From Blastobasis lacticolella (Eukaryota; Arthropoda; Insecta; Lepidoptera; Blastobasidae), in NCBI GenBank assembly GCA_905147135.1, contig LR990054.1, positions 12,003,001 to 12,067,000 of the forward strand: DNA of 64,000 bases, written 5' to 3'. The position numbers and the translations under genes are program-made. This document shows positions 22,397 through 34,640 of this stretch, in pieces. Every line of letters starts with the position of its first letter. Positions within the stretch are counted from its first letter, which is position 1. The notes under the pieces are model-generated. The model saw only the letters and a list, made by a program, of their open reading frames with translations, was not told where the DNA came from and searched no databases.

Positions 22397-22453
22397 CGCT
22401 CGTCCCTGGGATACCAGAACAGCCAACAAAATTAACGATGTGATCTGCCTCAT
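22397..22453 (-). CDS. Exon 1: signal peptide of the Gly/Ala-rich protein
   Basis: ATG at 22,453 opens 19 codons, MRQITSLILLAVLVSQGRA, then donor GCG|GTAAGTG. It is a classic secretory signal: one basic residue, a ten-residue hydrophobic core, small residues at -1/-3. Phase 0 joins exon 2 (APQF...). A TTTCAG acceptor lies five bases upstream of the ATG, so a non-coding first exon probably exists further right. Intron 1 is then about 18.07 kb and houses the viral-type genes. Confidence 0.78.
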
Positions 22454-22544
22454 TTTGCCTGAAACAGGAAAAACAACAGTAATGTTATTTGTTTAATGTA
22501 CAGCTATTAAAAGCAGGCTTTTTACTATTATATTAATTATACTA

Positions 22545-22620
22545 GCTTCCGCCTGCGTGGACTACGTTATAATCACGCAAGTAGGGGGGGAGGGGGGACA
22601 AGTAGCCTATATGTTCTTCC
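22545..22620 (+). repeat. Dispersed repeat head
   Basis: ACTAGCTTCCGCCTGCGTGG followed by a G-rich tract (GTAGGGGGGGAGGGGGGAC). Same head type as at 3,345 and 29,636. The G-rich tract is the most G-dense spot in the window. Confidence 0.45.
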
Positions 22621-25384
22621 AAATTCGTTAGTGGGTTTACGTATGAAGAGGTTGCAATAGTTCGTGTGTGTATGTAACACACGAACTTTCGCATTTATAA
22701 TACAGATTAAGTACATTACAATATTAAATAAATATCTATCAAACGCAATATACTTAATATAAAGTTTATACGTATGGTCCCAGATAGATATGGTCACAGA
22801 AAATCAATACTAACATAGCAGTTGCTGTAGGAAAACAGACAATCGAACCGCCGGATGGAAAGTGGTCACCGCTGCCTATGGACATGAGCAACACCAGAAG
22901 CGTCAATAGTGCGTTGCCCACTTCTAATGAGATCTCTAATATCCCATGCATAGTGAAAACAACATTTTATTTTATTTTTGTATGTTTTCAAACTAGATAC
23001 CTACAGACCAACTCTAGACACTAAGAAACAAAATAGAAAAAAAAATCTTAAGATATTGTAACGTTCTAGATTGTTATGAATAAATATTCTCCGTTTCTTT
23101 CTATCTATGAAAAATCTTGAAAAAGCTTTGAGGATAATATAATTTCGTTACAAAATTCGGTACCTTAATATATTCGGTAAATGTGTATTGTGTGACACGG
23201 TAAAGTAGATGCTTACAGTAATGCACGAACCCTTTCAGTAAGTTCACTAGCTAGGATACCTACCTATCCATTTACCAAAAATTGGCAGCATCGCACTGCA
23301 TTTATGGTTCAGCTTTTAGTGCAGGGAATAGGTCAGTAGATAGTTTTACGAAAAACAGGCAGGTACCACGTTTCAAGAACGTTAGATGTAGGTAAATAAT
23401 TGGCTTTTGATGACGTGATGTTTTGATTGAGGTGTAGGTAAAAAAGTGAAGTATTTGATTGGTAAAGAAACCAATAATTAGGTACTTATTCATTTTAAAC
23501 GCGTACAAACTGCCAACTTATGCAGGTATGCATGCTGTTAAATGGATCCAAACACAAAGGTACGTAAATATAATTTAAACCTGGGGCCTGCAATTTACGA
23601 AATAAAATGTAAGTTATAAATATCTTTATCATTGAATAAAACGTTTGAAGGTTTGAAGATAGTGAAGTTAACATTACTCTCAGTTCGTTTTGTCATCATG
23701 ACATGCGAATACAATAAGTACCTATCATTAAATTGTATAATAGGGCAAAATCGCCTTTGAGGTCAAGTTTGTCATAGAACGATTCCATGCTCAATGCACA
23801 GATTGCACCAACGCGCATAATGTCGACACATCTCAGATCCGCGCTATACTTTCACTCGTCCGTCAGCAGTTGCGTCATTATATTTAATACCTGGCTCTGT
23901 GTTCGCGTCTTATAAACAGGGAAAAAAGGCAAGATTTATCGCCAGTCTCGGCGGAACAGCACGAAGCAGAACAAAAACAGTAGCTACGGATGTAATTGAA
24001 GAAAAACTCTTACTTACAAACGTAAATAAACTTTGCGAAGAGGAAGCTGTCACGCCGGAAAAAATTTAATTCAATCAAATATTTACTTGACTCTACTAGA
24101 TTATTTTTCTTGGAAACGCCATTAGCCAAATTACTTAAATGCTAAGTACTATATTACTTACTTGCTTCGATAGCTCAGCGACTCGAAGTAAGTAAATATC
24201 TCAATTTAAATTAAAACGAAGTTAATTTCGACCTGTTCGCTTATTTTATAATTTATACTCGTACTATTAATCATAACTTCTAGAACAAACTTAGCTTTAA
24301 AATGTCTTAGTCGCAAAACGTAAATATAAATATGTAATTATTGTGAGGCACATGATTTATCGCAGTTCATTTCGCGACGCTAAGATAGGTATATTAATTA
24401 AAAGTTAATTCATTAAACTTGGACATGTTTCGTGTTCGATTGGAATTCCCCAAATTTACCAACGACGAAATCGCTTCTCATTAGATACCTAATGGTATAT
24501 GAGATTTAGTTAAAGCTTTCCTTGTGTTTCAATGGTGTAATTTGATACTCGAGAAAACGTCTAATTATTATTTCGAGTGACAGAAAAAATATGTTTCTCT
24601 ATGGTAATATTTGCTTATTAGAACTTTATGCACTAAAGGTACATTGGCGGACTTAAAGCTAAAGTAGCCTTATCTACCAATCAACCGTGAAAAAATGTGA
24701 TTGAAATTATGTTTCTTTGTTTATTCTTCTTATTCTTGATGATAGGGTACTGTGAAGGTTATAGGATTTTTATTCTTATTATTCAATGTAAATGAATGTG
24801 AGGCATAAGGTTAGCTCAGTAAGCTGCTGTAGAGCCTGTGGGCCGAAATATATACATTTAAATTCACCCACGAAGTCCTAAGAAAATTTTACATTATCGA
24901 ATAAGGGGGCAATTTACGTACCTAATAAATAAATAACTAGACTTACTTTTCTGCCCTTTCTACTTCAAATTAAACAAAGTAGAATAAAGTAGACAAGGGG
25001 TTTTTATAATGTACCTGCGTCACATTTTCCCGTATGACAACAAAGTCAAATTAAATTGATTTAAGTACAGCGCTCTGTACGAATAATGTGAAACAGTCAC
25101 CATAAAGTTTATTGCCATAGTACTCAAAATGTTAGTGGCCATTGCTCTAAATCTTACCATTGAGCGGTGAAGTTGCCAGCGCAAGTTACATTTTGCTACT
25201 ATTTATTTAAAAATGTTTAATTGGACTTTTAAAGTAACATCGCAGTAATAGGTATTAAAAAAGAATGTATTAAATAGATATATTTTTAATTTTGTTTTCA
25301 TAAATATACTTTTAAATGCCAATCAGATATAAGTGTAGCCCATACATGTGGGAGATATTTCTGTGACCTAAACATTTTAAACCC
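22621..25384. other. AT-rich stretch upstream of the signal-peptide exon
   Basis: Holds a dispersed fragment at about 22,838-22,935 (AGTGGTCACCGCTGCCTATG). An ATG-less open frame at about 23,821-24,069 (83 codons, C-terminal CEEEAVTPEKI) has somewhat protein-like composition but no supporting exon signals. No gene called. Confidence 0.35.
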
Positions 25385-25545
25385 CTAAGTCGTCGTCGTC
25401 CTAGCGCTTATCCCGGCCTCTGCCACGGTCCGCTTTCCTACTTAATCTTCTCCACTTCACCCGGTCTTCGGCATCCTCACGTCGCAAGCTGTCGGCTGTC
25501 GGATCCGACTCCGGGATGTCAATACATTGTTTCTTGGGTCGCCCC
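25385..25545 (-). mobile_element. RTE-type LINE 3' fragment
   Basis: Minus strand reads ...GACCGGGTGAAGTGGAGAAG, GAAAGCGGACCGTGGCAGAG, GCCGGGATAAGCGCTAGGAC, GACGACGACGA: the same 3' end as at 10,400-10,488 and 58,515-58,615, with its terminal hairpin. Confidence 0.75.
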
Positions 25546-27983
25546 CAAAATAATTTATTTTTATTTTACATTGAGTGCTGCCCTGCTATACATAATGAAT
25601 AATTTACAGTCTCACAACCTTATCCGCGAACGACCCTTATCAGACCTCTTAAAAGGTTTCGAAGTGTAATAGGTACCTACATGCTTGAACACGCAAATAT
25701 AGCTTTTACTAAAACCACATTTTTTATTGGCTAGGAAGGCACACGCACTGACGGTTCACCTGAACCTGATGGTTAGCGGTCACCGTAGGCATCTGCAACC
25801 TAAGAGTAGCAGATGAGGTCTCGATTTCAGACACAAGTTTGATTTTTAGTATTATTAATATGTAGATTGAATAACGTGAGCGACAGCACAGAACCTTGGG
25901 GAACACCGTTCCAGTACTTTAGCTATGTACTGACATCGAGAGCCTTTTTACCCTGCACGTGCAAGATGTATTGCGGTATTGCGGAAATTGCTTTCTTTAC
26001 TGTTCAGTTGGAAGTTTTTCCTTTAGTTACAGTATTACTTAGGATCAACAAGGCATGTCTATAGTTTAATAGTCATTATTCAAAAGCAGGTTTCATATTT
26101 GGTCAGGTCTATAGGTTAAAAGTTATATATTCAAAGGCAGGTTGCGGCAGGTTGCGTACATCCCGGAAGTCAAGACTGCTAATTTAGTTGGCTCGATTGT
26201 ATTGCAGACTACCAAAAACGCGTTAAACTGCCGTTGAGCTGCGCTTGCGATTCAATTACAATTCTATCGGGCCAATAATAAACAGTAGCAGAATATAAAA
26301 AACGTGTCAAACTATGTTTGAGATGCTGTTGCAATCTAATTGCAATAAATCGAGCCATTAGTAAATTACGATGACATGAGGCCCTGAACGATGGTGGCAG
26401 CTCTCCATCAGGTGGACCGTCTTAAAGTGTGCCTCGCTAGATAAAAAGTAATCAATCTGTTGGACTCTCTATTTTCCAAAGAGACCAAAGTTCTTTATAG
26501 GATTGTAGGGCTCGGTATGTCTAGCTAGAGACATTTTTAATATTTAAAACATACTTAGTAAATTGCTACTTAATACGAAATGTTACCAACATCAACAACT
26601 AAATTGCGTCCAGCAATAAATAAAACTCCTCCACTATTTTTATCGCACTATTATTTTCTGAACAAGAACTGGCAATACTAGATTCTTAACGGACGAACAC
26701 GAACGACAGTGAATAAATTATTCCTACTCGTACGTACGAGTGTAAAACGTAGTCGCAATTAGGGATGCCTATGGCGTCGGCTTCGATCGGAATGCCTGGT
26801 GGGTACTACTCTTATGCGTCTTCTATTAATTATTATAAAAATAATAGCATAGCAATTTAAAATATTTCCTAATGGATACGTTAGAGGGTATCTAATTTCT
26901 GACTTATATAGGTAAAAATAGTTACATTTCTATATTTTAAAGTTAGAAGCATTTTATAATCTTTACTAATATTTAAAAAGAAAAGATTTGAATTTTTGTA
27001 TTTTTGATTGCATTATTTAACTCAAAAACTATTTGGACTCTTTTCCTAATAGGAAGCTACTTTATTCCCAACAAATGGCATAAGCTACTTTTTATCCTAG
27101 GAAAATATTAGACGCTTGTGTTAAGTAGGGTAAAAGCCGGATAGTTTCCCCAGTGGGATAGTTGTTGGTTTTGAACACCTATTTTTAATTAATGTATACT
27201 ACTTGAAATTACGGTGTATAATGTTGTACGATGTCCTTTGCATGAGCGCAAGACTGACCGGTTTGAAACGACTTTTGGACATAAATGGTCACCTTCCGGC
27301 TCTTAATGATGATGATGATGATGAATGTGTCATTAATTATGAATGACGTATTCTTACTTCCATAAAAAAGAATTACCTATAGTCAAGTTAAATACCTCAC
27401 GTTAAGATCATTCGCCTCTCAAAGTCACTGATATTTTTTTACTTGATTCTTTCTGTATGATCTTAATTTAAGAAATATTAATGCCGTGTGATGTATTTTA
27501 ATAAAAGAAATTTGTCACGATTTTTTCACAAATATTGCGTCCTAAATTATTTAATCAAATTTGCCAGTTTTATACCTGATTGTGTGTGTATGATTTTAAT
27601 TTAAGAATTATTCGTACGTTAAGAATTATTTTATAAACGAAATTCGTTAGAGAATTTTTCTCAAATCGTCCTAAAATATTTGATTGAATTTGCTCGGCTT
27701 GGCTCCGTGATCTAAACAGAATTAGTGTTGGCCGCTGAGTGCTATTATTGATTCTACAATGGGGTTGCCGGCTCCATTGTGAGGCGTGCTTTGAGGACAA
27801 ACGAGTGGAATACTAGATTAATTTCATTGTTCTGTGCCTTGCAAGACCGTCCTTGTTACGGTATCTTCCTTTTATGATCGGAATTGTATTTTATTTTAGT
27901 CGATTGTAGGTTCAATTTTATTACTGTGTGTTAATCGAATTTGAGTACAGGTGTCGTTACCAAAATCTTTACAAAGCCTCCCT
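25546..27983. other. AT-rich stretch with minor repeats
   Basis: About 25,867-25,925 translates to NVSDSTEPWGTPFQYF, possibly a decayed LINE coding scrap. An imperfect direct repeat with ~60 bp period lies at 26,056-26,150 (GTCTATAGTTTAATAG / GTCTATAGGTTAAAAG). A (GAT)n microsatellite lies at 27,306-27,323. No gene. Confidence 0.4.
27306..27323 (+). repeat. (ATG)n microsatellite
   Basis: Six perfect ATG units, probably the remnant tail of a retroposed element. Confidence 0.7.
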
Positions 27984-28090
27984 ATCATCATCATCATCAT
28001 TATATTAGCCGAAAAGTGCCCACTGCTGGACATAGGCCTCCCCCAGAGATCTCCACAAAGACCGGTCTATATCCACATCAATACATAGTA
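27984..28090 (-). mobile_element. LINE 3' end fragment
   Basis: On the plus strand ATCATCATCATCATCAT followed by GCCCACTGCTGGACATAGGC and CTCCCCCAGAGATCTCCACA, a highly characteristic 3' terminus of lepidopteran LINEs. The direction is given by the tail. Confidence 0.8.
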
Positions 28091-29635
28091 TAAAACAAAG
28101 TCGCTTCCCGCCGTCTGAGTCTATGTACGCGTAGATCTTTTAAACTCCGCTACTGATTTTAATGCGAATCAACAATAGATAGAGTGATTCAAGAGGAAGG
28201 TTTATAAAGCAAGAAAAAATTGTGGGTAGGGCTAACGAAGCCACACCGGGCCCACTAGTAGAGAATGTACTAATTAACCTTTTATCCTTTGTAATATACA
28301 CTCCACATAATAGACGTAATTATAACATACAAATATGTATGACGCCGATTTACCTACACGAATATACGTATAAAAAAATAAAATAACGACGAGCTGATGT
28401 AACTACATCAGTAGCAGCAGCTTATTATATTAAAGACGTTTGCTCTTCTTTGCCTCTAAATATTAAACTTAATTATACGTAATTACAGACGTATGACATA
28501 GATGCCTCCTAGCACCTAAATGGCAAAATCAATGCAAGTTTCCTACTTTAACATCAAAGTATTAAGCCATAAACTTATAGATAGTCAAATTAACCTTTTA
28601 TAAATCAGAACGAAATAGTTGTGTCCTTGGCCATGTTCATTTTAAACTTCCTGTAATTACGCCACTCCAATAATTTCCGAGTTGAAAAATTGTGGGAGTT
28701 AATAATTTGAATATGAATACCTACTAAGTATCATAAAATTCACAGAATTTACAAAATTTTAATGTAGGTACCTAAACAAACAGGAAAACAACGTAAAAAA
28801 TAACAAAACAATACTTACTTCAGCACGAAACAACGTAGCAGCACTTTCTAAATAATAATCACTATTTCCACTAGCCTCATAGGTGGCCAACCTGTGCAGA
28901 AAAGAATTACAAATTAAAATAAGTTCCTAATTTAAAATTCTATATTCGAAATACAAAATTGCCTTGGAACGCTTGGGTACCTAGAGTCGCGTGCGCCGAT
29001 GGAGGCTTTGCAGAAAAAACTAGCCGGCAAGAGCTGCTATTGCCAAAGCCATTCACTCAGTTTGTACGTCAGAGGGCATACCGGTTCCGAGCTTGATCAC
29101 ACCGTAATTCCCTGCCAAATTCCAATTAAATAAGTAGTTAAGATATTTACGCACTTAGTAGTATTCCACTTGGTGGGCAGAAAATAACAGTTGTTGATAT
29201 TGATACTATTCCATTTGGTGAGTAGAAAATGTCAGTTGTAGGTATTTTCTTTTCTAAAAATAGACCTATACATTTTCAGGCGCAGTTTATTAAACTCTGA
29301 AAACTAAGAATAATTCGAATGTAAAATGCTTTTTATATTTTTATTGTAAATACATTTTTTATGGGTAATATAATAAATATGCTTGTATTTAACATTCCAA
29401 GGAACTTGATACTTCTGCGCATTTTAAAAATTAAGCAGCCATTCAAAATCGACTTTTTAAAGTGGAACCGGGCATTTGAAGTGAAAAATTACAGTTTACT
29501 CTAATGATAGGGTTGTTACCGGAAAACCACCCAATCAAGACTCACCGGATTCAGTGTTAGTCATATTGTTGCCTGACGTCTGTTGCAACACGTACCGGTG
29601 TGAATGTGGCCAATGGAATATTTTAAATATTTTAT
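28091..29635. other. AT-rich stretch; possible non-coding first exon
   Basis: A strong minus-strand donor (GAA|GTAAGTATT, 28,819/28,818) could end a 5' UTR exon of the Gly/Ala-rich gene whose exon 1 has a TTTCAG acceptor just before its ATG. No core promoter is clear, so this stays tentative. A local duplication of CTATTCCATTTGGTG-like sequence occurs at 29,160-29,225. Confidence 0.25.
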
Positions 29636-30018
29636 TTTATAGCTTTTGTCCGCGACTTCGTCCGCGTGGAAATCGTTTTTAGGGAAATTTATCCTTTTTC
29701 CGAGCGACCATTGTAAATGACCTCCTTAATGTATGAAAGCTAGTACTACGCAGAGGTTAAGCTGTATCTATTGTTCACCCAACCGAGTTAGATAAATCAT
29801 GCCCTAGATTTTAAGTTAAACAACCAAGTAACAAATTGTGATAATTCCATCAAAATTCGGTATTCGCTATTTCCATGTTTCTTATAGTTTAGGTGTTCCA
29901 GTTTCCAAAATCAATTATACCCTATATACTGCCCAGGCTACATAGCTACACTACATTCATATCCGTCCAGCAGTTCCAGAGATTAGCGTGAACAAATAGA
30001 CAGTCCAAAAATTTACAA
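29636..30018 (+). repeat. Dispersed lepidopteran repeat, ~380 bp
   Basis: Starts TAGCTTTTGTCCGCGACTTC and GTCCGCGTGGAAATCG. It ends with CATATCCGTCCAGCAGTTCC, AGAGATTAGCGTGAACAAAT and AGACAG, a standard composition in moth genomes. No coding capacity. Confidence 0.7.
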
Positions 30019-30313
30019 ATTATTATTCTATTACTATTTCGCTTCATCATCATCATTTTTTTGTAAATATATGAAATGTACATACACACTTTTTTATTAT
30101 TTTATTATGTGTATAGATATACATAGATTCGAAAATAGTTGGAGGTCATTATAATAAACGGAAATTCCTAGTTCCATAACGCCCTCGCGCTGAGAACAAG
30201 TTTTTGACGTCATTTAATGTTTATTTCCATTTATCTGCAAAAACAAAAACAATTAATGTATGACGTATAATGTGGTCTAAGGTTCATAGAAGTTGATTCA
30301 TAAACGCTGTACC

Positions 30314-30355
30314 GTTTTCGTAGTAAATATACTATAACTTATTTACTACGAAAAC
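30314..30355. repeat. Perfect 16 bp inverted repeat
   Basis: GTTTTCGTAGTAAATA and its exact reverse complement, separated by ten bases. First of three perfect hairpins within 1.4 kb. Confidence 0.85.
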
Positions 30356-30624
30356 AAAATCTATTTATAAACTGATTTGTAAATTTGTTTCTAAGAAAAA
30401 AGGTGAAGGTGAAACTAATATTCCTACCAACGGCCTCCATTTATTTATATTTCAAAGTAGTGTATCCTTGTTAACTAGGCCAGGTAGAAAGTTCCAGGTC
30501 AAACTTTCGAAATTAACTTGTTTCATACCATTGTTAAAGAACAAGTACGTGAAGTGGAAGGAACAAATCTTCGTTTTCACTTGAATCTCTCTGTCCAATG
30601 ATAATAAAACCATATTTTAAAATA

Positions 30625-30668
30625 ATTTCGTAATTTGTATTAGTAGTAGCTAATACAAATTACGAAAT
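30625..30668. repeat. Perfect 19 bp inverted repeat
   Basis: ATTTCGTAATTTGTATTAG and its exact reverse complement around a six-base loop (TAGTAG). Confidence 0.87.
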
Positions 30669-30784
30669 ACCGGGCGATTTCGTTCGCATGATGACCCTAC
30701 CCTTGCCCTATCTCTACCTACTCGATCCTACCCTACCCTTCCCTAAGAAAATAAATACATATAAGTAATATAGGTACTCATACT

Positions 30785-31058
30785 CATAGGTACTTTTCTG
30801 AGTTATGCATATGTTAAATACTAACCTATGCTCTTACAATTAGGTAAAACATCGTAACGAAACCTGCACATTCAGGCGACAGAATGTGTAACCATGATCC
30901 AATATTGTCAGGTTCCCCTGGTAAAAGAGTCACAGTGGTCAGATGGCAGTCGCTCCACTGTAATTACCTGATCTGCCAAATCTTAAATCATTGCCAGAGC
31001 GGACCCCGGGCCCTCGCGTGCGAGAGCACAACCGGGACACTAATGCCAAGATGATGTG
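30785..31058 (+). mobile_element. tRNA-derived SINE (family 1), 5'-truncated
   Basis: Lacks the tRNA head. Starts at TTTTCTGAGTTATGC and keeps the body and the 3' end CGGACCCCGGGCCCTCGCGT ... GGGACACTAATGCCAAGATG. Confidence 0.85.
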
Positions 31059-33962
31059 CGTATTTAATATAGGTACTCAATATCCAATCGTGTATTCTAG
31101 AAAAGCTTACCTCATTTTACGATAGAACGTGTTCAGTGTTCACGGAAACGTAAGGATTAGAACAAAAGCTTTTTCTAAAGAAAAAGTAAGCAAGAACGGA
31201 CAACAGGACAGCGGTAGAGCTGCGCTATTAATCCTGTATTAGCAAAAAATGTAACGTAAATTATCCTCGCTGAGACCCCCGACCGTTGATAAATTATTTT
31301 CCACTTATATTGTTACCCTGTTTCGGAACAAGCGTCTTCGCTAGCGATTTGTGGAACGTATTGCCGTATAATTTGTGAATAATAATATTCTAACAGGTTT
31401 ATTGTAGGCGGACATCTGGCTGGGTTATTCTAACAGATTTAGTTTAGACGAACATTTGTGTGATTCGTTTTTCAGTAATATTTTTGGTAAGACCTACGCA
31501 GGCTGTCAAGAATGTAAGGTGTTATTTAAATCTTTGTTGCAGCAATATTTTGTTAATCTATCGAAAAACATCACTGAGGTGAATCACGAGCTCGTTTAGA
31601 AAAGATATAAGAGATATTTTATCATGCCCAAGTGCCTGTGATATTGTTACCACACTTAAGAGATGTGGTAACAATATCACAGGCACTTGGGCATGAAGAC
31701 ATACGAAATGCTTTGAGCGATAGTTTCAACTTTATGAAAGGTAAATTGTCTGCCCATTTGTCTCTAGAGTCCTTAATAAAATAGAACATTTCGACATGAG
31801 TCAATTTAAAATTGAATTTACTTTACTTAACAATGTATCTGGAATATTAAACGAAAGAACTTTTGTAGCTTATGTGCTTTGCTTTGAGTCTAGTACATCC
31901 AAGAATAACAAACAGTGACGTGACTGAGCACGAAATAGCGTAATTTGACAACAATATAAACAGTTATGTTAGTCTTTTAAATGTGTTTTTAATGGTTTTT
32001 CGTCAGCCCCCTAAATCTGTCCTTACAGTTGAATGAAGTTGTGAAGGCAATGAAAACGATTGGGCTTTAAATTCTCATTTAGTGGGTCGTATTTCCTTCG
32101 TTTAACCATTAGCTTAATTCATTATTAACTGTTTTGTCATTGCTTTCTAATGAGGTTCCTACTGAATATCCGCTTTTGGAGATTTGCTAGAAAAGTAGCT
32201 AATTAGTTCAACTATATACCTATTTTCTAATTATGTCATACTACAAAAAATCTGGTATTCTGATTATATTTTTTATTACATTAAACCTTCAAGCGTGGAT
32301 GAAAAGGTTAAGGAATGTGGGAGATAAAAATTTTGCTAGCGGAATAATAACGTGGTATCTTGCAACCCATGCGGGAAAATGGGGTGACCGTTTCCCCGTA
32401 AGGATAGACAGTTTTACCTTAAAAGAGGTACCAAAGCTAGTCCAATAACGAACTTTGCATGTATAATAAATGACGAATGACGATAAATAAAGGAAGTGAG
32501 TAGATTAATTGGGATTCTCAAACCTGAATGGTAAAAGTTGCTTACCATTATTTTTAAAACCTTTTCAAGAATATAATTTTTTGTAATTGAGGACATCCAT
32601 CCGGCATTCATTTATAGTCTTATGGGAAGTTCAGGCTGGGTCATTATCGCGTTGACCCTTCACATTGACATCCACTGTACGAGTATGGTGAGATGTTTTT
32701 TCGGACAAGTTATTTATCTCTGACCTTGAATGACCATGGATTTTATAAAATGTGATACGAGAAAATAAATTTCAAGTTTTCGACATGGTCATCGTGCGCA
32801 CGGAAGTTGGTACGTTTATAATATATGCAAATTCATTTAATTAGCAAATATTTTTGGACGTTGTATAGCTTTACGTATTAAAAAGCCAAAATATTAGATC
32901 TTAAGTAGGTACACAGACGAAGGGAGAAGAAAGAAGAGTAAACCGGTATACCTACTATACTTATATTAACTTCTAGATAGGATATTATTCGCACAAGTCG
33001 CTTGATTAAATGTGCATAGATCCAGTCACATAATATAGGTACCGAAGCTCCAGAATTTTACAGTTTGATACAAATCCGATTTATTGTGAGTAAATAAATA
33101 TGCATTTAAGCTAAAAATCTCTCACTTTATATTTACATGTAAAATAGGATTGGACATTTAATTCGTAAATACAATTACATACACTTTCACGTATATATAC
33201 CACATATTTTATCCGTCAATACAACATCAAAGACAACATTTTTAGCTGCTCATTAAAAATAATTGTGTGATGTTTAGTAACCGAGACAAGACTCCAGTCG
33301 ACGAAGAAAATTACTTCAACCAAATCCAATTATGCGGCCAATGTTTGATATTTGAGCGAAAATCGTAGAATTTTAAGTAAACAAAGGCCTGGATGGAGCT
33401 GATGTTGAATAATAAGACGACAAACATCTTTTTAAATAAGGTTGAAGGCAAAAAATTAAAGCAAATTGACGACGCACTGTAAACATGAGATATGTCCACA
33501 CGTACTCCTACGAACTTGTTCTATAAAAAAGACGTCAGCTAAAATTATCGCAAAAACTGTTCCATGTATCTAACAAAAACAGAGTAAACTAGTAATAAAT
33601 GCCAGAGAGATCAGGAAAATATTTGTCTGTATAAATAGCCTAATTAATTCATACATTTTAGAATTTTGAGAACGTATTAAGCTCGGTAACGTGTACTGTG
33701 TGTATATGTTAGGGAACCATAACGCTTACCCTTTTCAATGATTTTACCAAGAGCTTTTGTCTTTTTGTACGGAGCAAAATTGGCTGTGTATTGATAATGA
33801 ATGAGGGGTACACCTTTATTAGCGAAACATACGGTTCAAAGCGATGATTAGATCATTGCTTAAAAACTAAAGCTGTGTCCGGGTGTATGTATTTTATCGA
33901 ACCATTATCCATTACTCGTGGAATTTTTAACATAATGTTGTCATTATTGTAACAAACGTGTG
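31059..33962. other. AT-rich stretch, no repeats recognised except one hairpin
   Basis: Contains the 31,622-31,696 hairpin and an adjoining minus-strand frame. A 71-codon plus-strand frame (32,233-32,448) begins with a signal-like hydrophobic run (SGILIIFFITLNLQAW) but has no exon context and is not called. Confidence 0.35.
31622..31696. repeat. Perfect 33 bp inverted repeat with 9-base loop
   Basis: Arm 31,622-31,654 and arm 31,664-31,696 are exact reverse complements over 33 bp (outer end TCATGCCCAAGTGCCTGTGA). The loop is CTTAAGAGA. Neither arm extends further. A minus-strand open frame (31,804 to 31,622, 60 codons) reads into one arm (SSCPSACDIVTT), crosses the loop and ends in the other arm at TGA. 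Confidence 0.92.
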
Positions 33963-34126
33963 TCGTGTGGTGTCCGACAGAGTAGAATTGCACCAACCCC
34001 TAAACTTGTGGGTATCGTACAAAGCGACTAATGTTCCGCGACAAAACTTCTAGTCTCCGTAGGCTGGAAAATGGGCAGCAGTGTTTTCTATAATTATAAT
34101 TATTTATAACACTACGATCTCCAACT
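33963..34126 (+). repeat. Family-2 dispersed repeat, truncated
   Basis: GTGTGGTGTCCGACAGAGTA, GGGTATCGTACAAAGCGACT, GTAGGCTGGAAAATGGGCAG and ACTACGATCTCCAAC, then broken. It accounts for the end of a 162-codon minus-strand frame (34,000-34,488), which is therefore not a gene. Confidence 0.75.
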
Positions 34127-34640
34127 AGAGGTGTGGAGGAATAGGTTTTAGGAACAGGTTTCACCTCGTACTTCCAAAACACCAGTTTTGCTTTGGCGTT
34201 CAAACACGTATTAAATATTTTGAAGTATCTATCGAACAGAAACACTTGATGAACGCGAACAGACAATACGCGTTTAAAATGGCGACAATGACGAAATACG
34301 CTTAATCTGTATATGATTGAGTAAAATGAGGCCAAGATAAGTATTTCTAATAATAATAAAGTAAAAAAGTCTAAATAAAACAACAAAAAGAAATACAAAA
34401 AAATTATAAAATAGAAGTAATGTCTGCCGGTGAATAAGGTGAGTGCTCCATAGGGTGAGGATTTGCACCGGATCGGTTTTGTTCTCAAAGAATCGGTTCC
34501 CGTGGATTAACATCCATAAACCACTTCTGTGCCAAAATAGAAGCTGTATACTGAAAACAAAGCATACTTCAAAGTACTCGAGGAACAGGTTTTTGGAACA
34601 GGTATTTTCACGTACTCGTACTCGCAAGACTCAGTACAGC
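34127..34640. repeat. Insert between two family-2 copies, with short direct repeats
   Basis: AGGTTTTAGGAACAGGTTTC (about 34,144) and AGGTTTTTGGAACAGGTATT (about 34,587) form an imperfect direct repeat near the two ends of this interval. The middle is AT-rich, with a run of hydrophobic codons on the minus strand that looks compositional. The identity of the insert is unknown. Confidence 0.35.

Noticed and set aside
31622..31804. 60-codon minus-strand frame as a gene
   Set aside because: It reads through both arms of the hairpin and has no exon or promoter signals; kept only as context for the hairpin.
34000..34488. 162-codon minus-strand frame with hydrophobic runs
   Set aside because: Its end lies in a family-2 repeat, and the hydrophobic part comes from AT-rich, T-biased codons; no start context or motif.
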